Below, in pieces: positions 17,027 through 24,098 of a stretch of 64,000 nt of DNA; position 1 is the first letter of the stretch; the number at the start of each line of letters is the position of its first letter. Position numbers and translations under genes: made by a program. The notes beneath the pieces are model-generated. The model was not told the origin of the DNA and made no database searches. It saw only the letters and a list, made by a program, of their open reading frames with translations. Source of the DNA: Lewinellaceae bacterium (lineage in GTDB: Bacteria > Bacteroidota > Bacteroidia > Chitinophagales > Saprospiraceae); assembly GCA_020636215.1 (NCBI GenBank), contig JACJYG010000007.1, positions 186,001-250,000 on the forward strand, written 5' to 3'.

Positions 17027-20000
17027 TTATTGAAGGATAATCCTTGCTGCTGCGGGTTTCATTCCCTCCTCGCTCCAAAGAATCCAATATATCCCTCCCG
17101 GATAACCGGACAGGCCTATACTTGCCTCTGCTGTCCCTGCGGGGATTTTGCGGCTGAGCAGCAACCGGCCCATTGCATCACGGACGGACAACTGCCCGTT
17201 CGCAGGCCGATCAAAACGTACCCGGAAGTACCCGGATCCGGGATTGGGGTAGACGTTGAGGGCGCGAGGTTCCTGAGGTGCATGTGTCGAAACGGGATCG
17301 ACGACCCGGGTCTCGACTGTATTGGTCAATACCACGGGATTAGCATCGAAGTAGATGCCTGCGCCGTTAGGGACTACCGTTCCCGGCGGCAGGCCGGCCA
17401 GCAGCTGCACGGCAAATTGTACAAAACCGTGGCTGCCCCGTTCGTCGGCCGTACTGTCGGGCAGCAGGATGTTGTCAAAGACGAACTCCAGCAGGCCGGT
17501 TTCCGTGTCGAAAACGGTGTAATAGGCATGGCTAGAACCCAGAGGCCGAAGGGTGGGCCAGTTGAGGTTGGCGCTCAGCGTATCCCGCAGCCGGACGGAG
17601 AAAGCGGTGTCATTGCCCGTATTTTGAAAGCGGAGGGTATACACCAGCTCGTGCTCCACCGGCAGATAATCGATGGGTACATAGCGGAGGTTCACCAGCT
17701 TGTCATTCGGATCATAGGAGCATCGGATGGTGTCCACCGCTACGTACAGTTTGGAAACCAGGGGATCGCCCGGGCCGATCAGTGGGTTGATCTGGGCGCT
17801 GATATTGGTTATTTCCCCGGCATAATTGGCATCAGCGGCCTGCACTTCAAGGTAGATGGACCGGCTTTGAGCGGCCGGTATGGAGTCCAGGTCCCAGATG
17901 AGGGTATCCCCGGCGATCGCTTCCGGTAGGGGAGTGGCGCTGACAAAGGTGAGGAGATCGTCCAGAACGACCTCCACCATGCCGGGCGCTGCAGTACAGT
18001 TGGGGTTCTCTACCAGTACCCAGGCCGGCACGATCTCGGTGCATCGCAACGGCGCCATGGCTACCGTAGCGATCAGCCCGGCCTGGGAATTTCCGGCGGC
18101 ATAGCCGATGTCCGGCCCCTGAATGGGTTCTTCGGCCAGAGTGAGGATGTAGGTGGAATCCACAATCCGCTCCCAGCAGTAGTGGTTCGAAGCTTCCAGT
18201 GTATAGTCGCCGGGCGGCACATTGAACCGGTAGCGGCCCGCGGCGTCGGAATAGGCGACCAGCCCGGCCGGCTCCAGCAACACCGGAACACCCCGGAGGG
18301 GCTGTTCATCTGCATCGAAGACGCCGTTCTGGTTGCCATCATGGAAGCAGAAGCCGGAAATGGCGGCCCGTCCCGTCAGGTTCTCGTAATAACCGCTGGC
18401 GTCATTGGCCCACGACCAGGAGATGATCTCCGGGTAGCCGTCTTCGTTCAGGTCGGCGGCGTGGAGGCCCGTAATGTCGGAAGGGCCGGTAGCCAGCAGC
18501 TGGGGCGCCTGAAAAAAGGCAGGCCCCTGGTTTTCCAGCCAGTTGATGTCACCATTGTCTTCCTGGGCATACACGATATCGATATCGCCGTCCCGGTCCA
18601 GGTCGACGAGGAGCACCTCGTCGATTTCCGTTACCGGAGAAAGGCTGGCCGGGGAAGAAGCAAAGGCGCCGCCGCCCAGATTGCGGAACCAGAAAAGGCC
18701 GTAAGCGCCCTGCCAGGCCAGTACGTCGGTCAGCCCGTCGGAGTCGAGATCGGCCGGGAAAGCATTGTAGTATCCCGTCCCGGTTTGACTGATATTAGCT
18801 TTGGGGGCAAAGTTGCCTTCACCCAGATTGCGGAACCAGAAAATGGAGGGCGGCATAAGGCCGACGTACCCGCCGCAGGCCAGGATGTCGGTCAGCCCGT
18901 CGCCGTCCAGGTCTACACAGGCCACCAGGGTGTTGACCCCGGTGCCGGCGCCCAGATGAACATCGGAACTGAACTGGCCGGCGCCATTATTTTCGAACCA
19001 GCCTACTACTTCAGGGCCTCCGGGAGAATTGTAGGCCGCGTAGGCCACGTCGTTGACCCCGTCCCCGTTGAGGTCCCCCACATCGATATCACTCAGGCCG
19101 GAGATACCCATATTGGAGATGATGGTGTGGTCGAAACCTGAGAAATCGCCACCGCCGTTGTTGGCTTTCCAGCGGATCTGGTCGCTGGGGCCGCCACCGA
19201 AGAGTCGGGTGTTGATCACGTCGGACAAGCCGTCGCCGTTGAGGTCACCGGATTGGATCATGCCGGCGCCGTCATATTGGTTCTTGTAAAAACGGCGGGG
19301 CGATCCGAACGCTCCGTTGCCGTCGCCGGGAAACCAGGCCATCTTCTGGTCAGCTTCCAGGAGCAGATCGGTGTGGCCGTCCTGGTTCAGGTCGGCATGG
19401 GTAATCTTTTTGGGGTTGTGGGAAAGGCGGGTAATACCCAGGGCCAGCGAGAAGGGATCTTCCTCTTTATTGGGGAGCCATTCGATCAGGTCCCAGTAGG
19501 CAAAAGTGATGATATCCGGCCGGCCGTCCTGGTCAATGTCGGCGATTTTCAGGCCCTGCAGGCCACTGGTGGTGGCGGTGATCTCTTCCATGACGGAGAA
19601 ATCACCCTGTCCGTCGTTGAGGAACCAGTCGAGATTGCCGTCTGGGTCAGCGATCAGGATGTCCCGGTCGCCGTCGAGGTCGAGATCAGCTGCCTGGAAG
19701 GGAGCATTCCCCCAGATGATGTTGGAAATCAACACAGCCCCGCCAAACTGGCCACCGCCCAGGTTGGGGAGCAGGAAAAGATCGTTGTCCTCCTGGGAGG
19801 CGGCCAGTACTTCCGGCAACCCGTCACCGGTGAGATCCGTCGCCAGGATGTATTTCACCGCCGGTATTTCACCTTCCAGCCAGATGAGGGCGCCGAACTG
19901 GCCGTTCCCCAGGTTGGGCAGCCAGCCTACCTGATCATAGTTGGGAAGGGAGCAAAGAACATCCAGGTCCTCGTCGCCGTCCAGGTCCGCGACTTGTATG

Positions 20001-20593
20001 GTAAAGAGGCCGTTTACGTCCGAGCCAATGCCGCCGGCAGGCGTAAATGTTCCTGCCCCATCGTTGGCCAGCCAGCCGATGCTGTCCGCCGCATCGGAAA
20101 ACCAAACGATGTCGAGGTCTTCATCCTGGTCGAGGTCCACCAGTTCGACGCCTCTGGGCTTGAGAACGGCCAGGTGCACGGCCTGCACAGTTTCGAACCC
20201 TCCGGCCCCGTTGTTGAGGAAGACGACGAGATTACTATCCAGGCTGGCCACGGCTGCGATATCGAGGCTCCCGTCTCCATTCAGGTCGCCGGTTTCTACA
20301 TCTATGGCGCCGTGCGCCTCTGTGGTAAGGGTGAGCTGCTGGGAGAAACGGCCAGCCCCGTCATTGCGGTACCAGGCGATGCGGTGGTCGCCGTCGGAGG
20401 CCGACACCACGTCCGGGTTCCCGTCGCCATCCAGGTCTCCTACGGCCAGGGCGGTGGGTTGCTCGATGCCGCCACTGGTGAGGGGGATGTAGGAGGAGAG
20501 CTGGGCGAACAGAAATGGTACAGAGGCCGGGTAAAGGAGAACAGCCCAAAGAATACGAAGGGCGCTTTTCTTAGTAGGAAGAGTTGTCTTCAT
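17027..20593 (-). CDS. FG-GAP/VCBS repeat protein with SdrD-B-like and T9SS sorting domains
   Basis: This 1188-residue exported protein has a signal sequence and then about 14 FG-GAP/VCBS repeats (DLDGDGNPDVV, DLNGDGSLDIA and variants, to about residue 760). These form calcium-binding beta-propellers. Then come an SdrD-B/carboxypeptidase-regulatory module (SGFCFHDGNQNGVFDADEQP), a DUF11-like domain (HELVYTLRFQNTGNDTAF) and a C-terminal type A T9SS sorting domain (NVYPNPGSGYFRVRFD, ending in GIYWILWS). It is thus a cargo of the type IX secretion system, bound for the surface. The ATG overlaps the stop codon of the gene at 20590 (ATGA), so the two are co-translated. Confidence 0.92.
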   Translation of the reverse strand: MKTTLPTKKSALRILWAVLLYPASVPFLFAQLSSYIPLTSGGIEQPTALAVGDLDGDGNPDVVSASDGDHRIAWYRNDGAGRFSQQLTLTTEAHGAIDVETGDLNGDGSLDIAAVASLDSNLVVFLNNGAGGFETVQAVHLAVLKPRGVELVDLDQDEDLDIVWFSDAADSIGWLANDGAGTFTPAGGIGSDVNGLFTIQVADLDGDEDLDVLCSLPNYDQVGWLPNLGNGQFGALIWLEGEIPAVKYILATDLTGDGLPEVLAASQEDNDLFLLPNLGGGQFGGAVLISNIIWGNAPFQAADLDLDGDRDILIADPDGNLDWFLNDGQGDFSVMEEITATTSGLQGLKIADIDQDGRPDIITFAYWDLIEWLPNKEEDPFSLALGITRLSHNPKKITHADLNQDGHTDLLLEADQKMAWFPGDGNGAFGSPRRFYKNQYDGAGMIQSGDLNGDGLSDVINTRLFGGGPSDQIRWKANNGGGDFSGFDHTIISNMGISGLSDIDVGDLNGDGVNDVAYAAYNSPGGPEVVGWFENNGAGQFSSDVHLGAGTGVNTLVACVDLDGDGLTDILACGGYVGLMPPSIFWFRNLGEGNFAPKANISQTGTGYYNAFPADLDSDGLTDVLAWQGAYGLFWFRNLGGGAFASSPASLSPVTEIDEVLLVDLDRDGDIDIVYAQEDNGDINWLENQGPAFFQAPQLLATGPSDITGLHAADLNEDGYPEIISWSWANDASGYYENLTGRAAISGFCFHDGNQNGVFDADEQPLRGVPVLLEPAGLVAYSDAAGRYRFNVPPGDYTLEASNHYCWERIVDSTYILTLAEEPIQGPDIGYAAGNSQAGLIATVAMAPLRCTEIVPAWVLVENPNCTAAPGMVEVVLDDLLTFVSATPLPEAIAGDTLIWDLDSIPAAQSRSIYLEVQAADANYAGEITNISAQINPLIGPGDPLVSKLYVAVDTIRCSYDPNDKLVNLRYVPIDYLPVEHELVYTLRFQNTGNDTAFSVRLRDTLSANLNWPTLRPLGSSHAYYTVFDTETGLLEFVFDNILLPDSTADERGSHGFVQFAVQLLAGLPPGTVVPNGAGIYFDANPVVLTNTVETRVVDPVSTHAPQEPRALNVYPNPGSGYFRVRFDRPANGQLSVRDAMGRLLLSRKIPAGTAEASIGLSGYPGGIYWILWSEEGMKPAAARIILQ

Positions 20594-21012
20594 CTTGAGT
20601 AATTAATTTGGGGCATTATCAAAGTGTTTAAATTACAGAAAAAATCGCTCTTTTCCAGTCCCGGATCGAGGCCGCCGCCGGCCAGGTAGCCCGTCCAGCT
20701 GGCCCGCCGCGACTTTTTCTTTTTCTCCTGGAAGAGCTCCACATGGTGGGCCGCCCGCGGGCAATCCGCCAGGTAGAGCAGGATGGTGGCGGGTTTGTAG
20801 TCTACCTCCGGGCCGTCGTTGAAGCGCAACTGGGGCGCCTCTGTCTGGTAACTGGACATGGCGCCGTTGCTGCTGGTGCGCGTTACCGTGACGTTGCGGA
20901 GCAGCAGTTCGATCTTGTTCTGATTTAGAGCTTTCTCCGGCGTCTGTGCGGCCAGGGCGGCATGGAGAAGGGACAACACACCATAGGTTAGCAATAGCAA
21001 ATTCTTTTTCAC
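20590..21012 (-). CDS. Small exported protein upstream of the FG-GAP gene
   Basis: The 140-residue protein has a GTG start followed by a signal peptide (KKNLLLLTYGVLSLLHAALAAQ). The mature chain holds a lysine/arginine patch (QEKKKKSRRASW) and a C-terminal Cys pattern. No domain was recognised. Its TGA overlaps the ATG of the T9SS cargo gene, and the two share the promoter module at 21088-21145, so they form a two-gene operon. Confidence 0.7.
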   Translation of the reverse strand: MKKNLLLLTYGVLSLLHAALAAQTPEKALNQNKIELLLRNVTVTRTSSNGAMSSYQTEAPQLRFNDGPEVDYKPATILLYLADCPRAAHHVELFQEKKKKSRRASWTGYLAGGGLDPGLEKSDFFCNLNTLIMPQINYSR

Positions 21013-21087
21013 GATTGGGTTGATTTTGGTGATGAACTATAAAGGGCGCCAGACGTCTACGGGGAGTGGTAGAAATAATTGTTTTTA

Positions 21088-21145
21088 TTTTGCCTTACAA
21101 AAGTAGGTGGAAGGGAAAGGCCGGTCTATAGAACTTTAGTTATAG
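21088..21145 (-). promoter_or_regulatory. Shared 58-bp promoter module, copy 2
   Basis: This is nearly identical to 11636-11693. Its minus-strand -7 element is TACTTTTG (21098-21105), and the symmetric CTATAACTAAAGTTCTATAG lies upstream of it. It drives the two-gene operon 21012-17027. Confidence 0.65.
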
Positions 21146-21350
21146 TCAGCCATCAACTTGTATTGATATGGGAAGCAGGCACTTCGTTGTGTGCTTAGCG
21201 GCGCCCGGTTCATGGGCGCGAGTGGTGGAGATTCCCTTAAAGCCTCCTTCAAGCCGCAAGCTGCCGGCTTTCGCCAAACTGGTGGCCTGTGTGTTTGAAC
21301 AAGTAAATAAACCGACAGATAATCACAAAACCTGACGCGGCGCAAACAAT

Positions 21351-21366
21351 ACGAACAAATGTTCGT
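21351..21366 (+). promoter_or_regulatory. Putative PaaR (TetR) operator at paaA
   Basis: ACGAACA-AA-TGTTCGT is a perfect 7-2-7 inverted repeat and matches the 16-bp palindrome at the paaE promoter. It lies 18 bases upstream of the -7 element, over the -33 region, where a bound protein would block polymerase. Confidence 0.7.
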
Positions 21367-21384
21367 TTTTATGTCGAAACGCCC

Positions 21385-21392
21385 TATATTTG
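21385..21392 (+). promoter_or_regulatory. paaABC promoter -7 element
   Basis: TATATTTG matches TAnnTTTG and is identical to the paaE -7 element. The start point would be near 21398, leaving an 80-base leader before paaA that contains strong stem-loops. Confidence 0.65.
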
Positions 21393-21393
21393 T

Positions 21394-21449
21394 AGCGGTT
21401 TAACCGCTTAATAGAACCGCTGGGATTAGGAGCAATCCCAGCGGTTCTA
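21394..21449 (+). repeat. Leader stem-loops of paaA
   Basis: AGCGGTT-T-AACCGCT (about 21394-21408) is followed by TAGAACCGCTGGGATT (21412-21427), a six-base loop and AATCCCAGCGGTTCTA (21434-21449), a perfect 16-bp stem. A third partial copy, CCGCGGTTCTA, follows. They lie wholly within the predicted paaA 5' leader and are not followed by a U-run. Confidence 0.7.
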
Positions 21450-21477
21450 CTCCGCGGTTCTAAAAACTAAATTCTAC

Positions 21478-22440
21478 ATGGATCCTAAGCAAAAAGCCCT
21501 AGCAGAACAGTTCCAGGCCCGCATCGACGCCGATGAAAAGATCGAACCCAAAGACTGGATGCCGGATGCCTACCGCAAAACATTGATCCGCCAGATATCT
21601 CAACACGCCCACTCCGAAGTGGTCGGTATGCTGCCGGAAGGCAACTGGGTGACCCGCGCGCCCTCTCTGCGCCGCAAAGTCGCCCTGTTGGCCAAGATCC
21701 AGGACGAGGCGGGTCATGGCCTGTACCTCTACGGCGCCGCCGAAACCCTCGGCATCGACCGCGAAGAACTCCTGGAAGAACTCCACACCGGCAAAGCCAA
21801 ATACAGCAGCATTTTTAACTACCCCTCCCTGAGCTGGGCCGATATGGGCGCCATCGGATGGCTGGTCGACGGCGCAGCCATCATGAACCAGGTGATGCTC
21901 ACCCGTACCTCCTACGGGCCGTACGCCCGCGCCATGGTGCGCATCTGTAAGGAAGAGAGCTTCCACCAGCGCCAGGGCTACGAGATCCTGCTCACTCTCT
22001 GCCGAGGTACCGAAGCCCAGAAACAAATGGCCCAGGATTCCCTCAACCGCTGGTGGTGGCCTTCCCTGATGATGTTCGGCCCCAGTGATGAGGCCTCTAC
22101 CCATACCCAACAGTCGATGGACTGGCGCATCAAGCGTAAAACCAACGACGAGCTGCGCCAGCAATTCGTGGATGCCACTGTACCCCAGGCGGATTTCCTC
22201 GGCCTGACGGTGCCCGACCCCGATCTGAAATGGAACGAAGCCCGCGGCCACTACGACTTCGGCGAGATCGACTGGGCGGAGTTTTGGAACGTCGTCAAAG
22301 GCAACGGCCCCTGCAACCGCCAGCGGATGCAGGCCCGCATCAAAGCCCACGAAGAAGGCGCCTGGGTGCGCGAAGCCGCTATGGCTTACGCTGAGAAGCG
22401 CCAGAAGCGCCAGGAAGAAAGAAAAGCAGCAGTAGCGTAG
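21478..22440 (+). CDS. paaA: Phenylacetyl-CoA epoxidase oxygenase subunit PaaA
   Basis: PaaA is the catalytic di-iron subunit that converts phenylacetyl-CoA to its 1,2-epoxide. The 320-residue protein has the ferritin-like iron ligand motifs AKIQDEAGHGLYLY (DExGH) and CKEESFHQRQGYE (EExxH), the WWWPSLMMFGPSD signature and the DFGEIDWAEFW C-terminal region. All of these are usual for the family, as is the length. It is the first gene of paaABC. The stop codon lies inside a 23-bp perfect stem-loop. Regulation is probably by the TetR operator at 21351. Confidence 0.97.
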   Translation: MDPKQKALAEQFQARIDADEKIEPKDWMPDAYRKTLIRQISQHAHSEVVGMLPEGNWVTRAPSLRRKVALLAKIQDEAGHGLYLYGAAETLGIDREELLEELHTGKAKYSSIFNYPSLSWADMGAIGWLVDGAAIMNQVMLTRTSYGPYARAMVRICKEESFHQRQGYEILLTLCRGTEAQKQMAQDSLNRWWWPSLMMFGPSDEASTHTQQSMDWRIKRKTNDELRQQFVDATVPQADFLGLTVPDPDLKWNEARGHYDFGEIDWAEFWNVVKGNGPCNRQRMQARIKAHEEGAWVREAAMAYAEKRQKRQEERKAAVA

Positions 22441-22489
22441 TAGTATATACCCGCGAGGTTTGGAAAAACCTCGCGGGTATATACTACTA
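22438..22489 (+). repeat. 23-bp perfect stem-loop between paaA and paaB
   Basis: The arms 22438-22460 and 22467-22489 are perfectly complementary over 23 bp with a six-base loop. The core of the stem is ACCCGCGAGGTT paired with AACCTCGCGGGT. The left arm begins at the TAG stop codon of paaA. No U-run follows. It could be a REP-type repeat or an mRNA processing or stability element that sets the paaA:paaB ratio. Confidence 0.75.
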
Positions 22490-22506
22490 CTTCTAAATAG
22501 ATAGTT

Positions 22507-22797
22507 ATGACTAATAAAAAAAACTGGCCGCTGTGGGAAGTCTTTATCCGCAGCAAAAACGGCCTGAGCCATAAGCACGCCGGCAGTTTGCACGCCGCCG
22601 ATGCAGAAATGGCCATTGAAAATGCCCGCGATGTCTACACCCGCCGTAGCGAAGGTGTCAGCATATGGGTGGTGGAATCCAGGTACATCACTGCCTCCAG
22701 CCCTAACCAAGCAGAATCTCTTTTTGACCCGGCTGATGACAAGGTTTACCGCCACCCCACTTTTTATAACCTGCCCGATGAGGTGAAACATATTTAG
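22507..22797 (+). CDS. paaB: Phenylacetyl-CoA epoxidase subunit PaaB
   Basis: The 96-residue protein carries the PaaB signatures WPLWEVFIRSKNGLSHKHAG, the ARDVYTRRSEGVSIWVV strand and a final SPNQAESLFDPADDKVYRH. PaaB bridges the PaaAC heterodimers in the epoxidase complex and has no catalytic residues itself. The gene lies 66 bases after paaA, with a stem-loop in between. Length is typical. Confidence 0.96.
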   Translation: MTNKKNWPLWEVFIRSKNGLSHKHAGSLHAADAEMAIENARDVYTRRSEGVSIWVVESRYITASSPNQAESLFDPADDKVYRHPTFYNLPDEVKHI

Positions 22798-22798
22798 G

Positions 22799-22861
22799 GT
22801 TTCTGGTTTCTGGTTTCTAGTTCCTGGTTTCTAGTTTCTAGTTTCTAGTTCCTGGTTCCTC
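22799..22861. repeat. Nine 7-bp tandem repeats
   Basis: Nine units of GTT(T/C)CT(G/A/C) follow directly after the paaB stop codon with no gaps. The pyrimidine-rich array is the first part of the paaB-paaC spacer. Confidence 0.85.
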
Positions 22862-22865
22862 AGAA

Positions 22866-22988
22866 ACCAAAAACTCAGCCCGTCCTCCCCTGACAACTGT
22901 CAGGATCGGCCGGGTAAAAAACCAGAAGCTCAGCCCGTCCTCTCCCGACAACTGTCAGGATCGGCAGGGTAAAAAACCAAAAACTCAG
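22866..22988. repeat. Two 55-bp direct repeats plus a partial third
   Basis: Units 22866-22920 and 22921-22975 differ at a handful of positions, and 22976-22988 repeats the first 13 bases. Each unit has the small palindrome TGACA-AC-TGTCA. The paaC start codon lies 12 bases after the last unit. Confidence 0.8.
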
Positions 22989-23000
22989 AAACTAGTAACA

Positions 23001-23759
23001 ATGCCCCACTCTGCCTTCTTCGAATACCTCCTCCGCCTCGGCGACAACGCCCTCATCCTGGGGCACCGCCTCTCTGAATGGTGTGGCCACGGGCCCATCC
23101 TGGAGCAGGACATCGCCATGACTAACATCGCCCTTGACCAGGTGGGCCAGGCGCGGAGCCTGCTTCAGTACGCCGGGCAAGTGGAAGGCAAAGGCCGTAC
23201 GGAGGATCAGCTCGCCTACCTGCGTGATGTAGGAGATTACCGCAATGTTCTGTTGGTGGAGCAGCCCAATGGCGACTTCGCTCACACCATCACCCGGCAA
23301 TTCCTCTTCGACGCCTTCAACTACTTCCAGTTTGAGGCGCTGAAGCAAAGCAGCGACGAGCACCTGAGGGCCATCGCCGCAAAATCCTTCAAAGAGATTG
23401 CCTACCACCTCCGCTACAGCTCCGAGTGGATGATCCGCCTGGGCGACGGCACCGAGGAAAGCCATCAGCGCATGCAGGCCGCCCTGGAAGACTTGTGGAT
23501 GTTTTCCGGAGAGCTCACTGAAGTCACCGAGGTGGACGAGTTGATGCTGGAAACCGGTGTAGCCCCTGATCTTCGCAGTATCAAAAAACTTTATGACGAA
23601 AAAGTAGCCGCCATTGTCCAGGAAGCCACGCTCGTGCTCCCTGCCGATACCTGGATGCAAAGCGGCGGCAAAACGGGCCAGATGCACTCTGAGCACCTGG
23701 GCTTCATCCTGGCCGAGCTGCAGTTCGTGCAGCGGGCTTATCCGGGGATGGAGTGGTAA
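23001..23759 (+). CDS. paaC: Phenylacetyl-CoA epoxidase structural subunit PaaC
   Basis: PaaC is the ferritin-like partner of PaaA that supports the complex and lacks the full iron-ligand set. The 252-residue protein has the family start FFEYLLRLGDNALILGHRLSEWCGHGP in outline, then EQDIAMTNIALDQVGQARSL, RQFLFDAFNYFQFEAL and the C-terminal GKTGQMHSEHLGFILAEL. The usual next gene, paaD, is not found; a repeat region and an unrelated protease gene follow. The paaB-paaC spacer of 203 bases is filled by repeats. Confidence 0.96.
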   Translation: MPHSAFFEYLLRLGDNALILGHRLSEWCGHGPILEQDIAMTNIALDQVGQARSLLQYAGQVEGKGRTEDQLAYLRDVGDYRNVLLVEQPNGDFAHTITRQFLFDAFNYFQFEALKQSSDEHLRAIAAKSFKEIAYHLRYSSEWMIRLGDGTEESHQRMQAALEDLWMFSGELTEVTEVDELMLETGVAPDLRSIKKLYDEKVAAIVQEATLVLPADTWMQSGGKTGQMHSEHLGFILAELQFVQRAYPGMEW

Positions 23760-24098
23760 AAAGCCATACAGGGTAATATCCTTTCAGATGCTTTTGATCT
23801 TTCTTTTGGGCTTGCCTCAATAGATGCTGCGGCCTTATGGCCGTGCGATGCTGAGGATAATAGAGCAATCTCTGATCCGGGACAGCACCAGGCGCCATCC
23901 ATAGCATCAAATTAGGATTCCTGCCGGCCTGCTGTGTAGCGGTATCATACTCGCTTCAGTACGAAGCCTGGATTTGTATCCAACAGCTTTGCTAAATAAT
24001 AACCGGAATGCATCCAGAGGTTGCCAGTATTCCAAAATATTTGTTTACTTGCAGGGAAAACCAGCCTAACCGTAAATCCGGAAGCGTTTTGCCTGTTC
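23760..24098. repeat. Intergenic repeat family B, copy 2
   Basis: No gene is seen. The hairpin CCTCAATAGATGCTGCGGCC-TTAT-GGCCGTGCGATGCTGAGG spans about 23815-23856. ATAGCATCAAATTAGGATT followed by CCTGCCGGCCTGC (23901-23932) matches the block at 8071-8103. Both copies have the same order: hairpin, about 50-60 bases, conserved tail. Confidence 0.6.

Noticed and set aside
18182..20602. Long plus-strand open frames (319 and 449 residues) opposite the FG-GAP gene
   Set aside because: They mirror the repeated Asp-Gly-rich codons of the FG-GAP repeats and have no start signals or domains.
21499..22791. 430-residue open frame on the minus strand across paaA and paaB
   Set aside because: It is antisense to two certain genes and has no domain; high GC at third positions keeps the opposite frame open.
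22866..22988. Direct repeats between paaB and paaC considered as a CRISPR array
   Set aside because: The two 55-bp units are contiguous with no unique spacers, and no cas gene is near.
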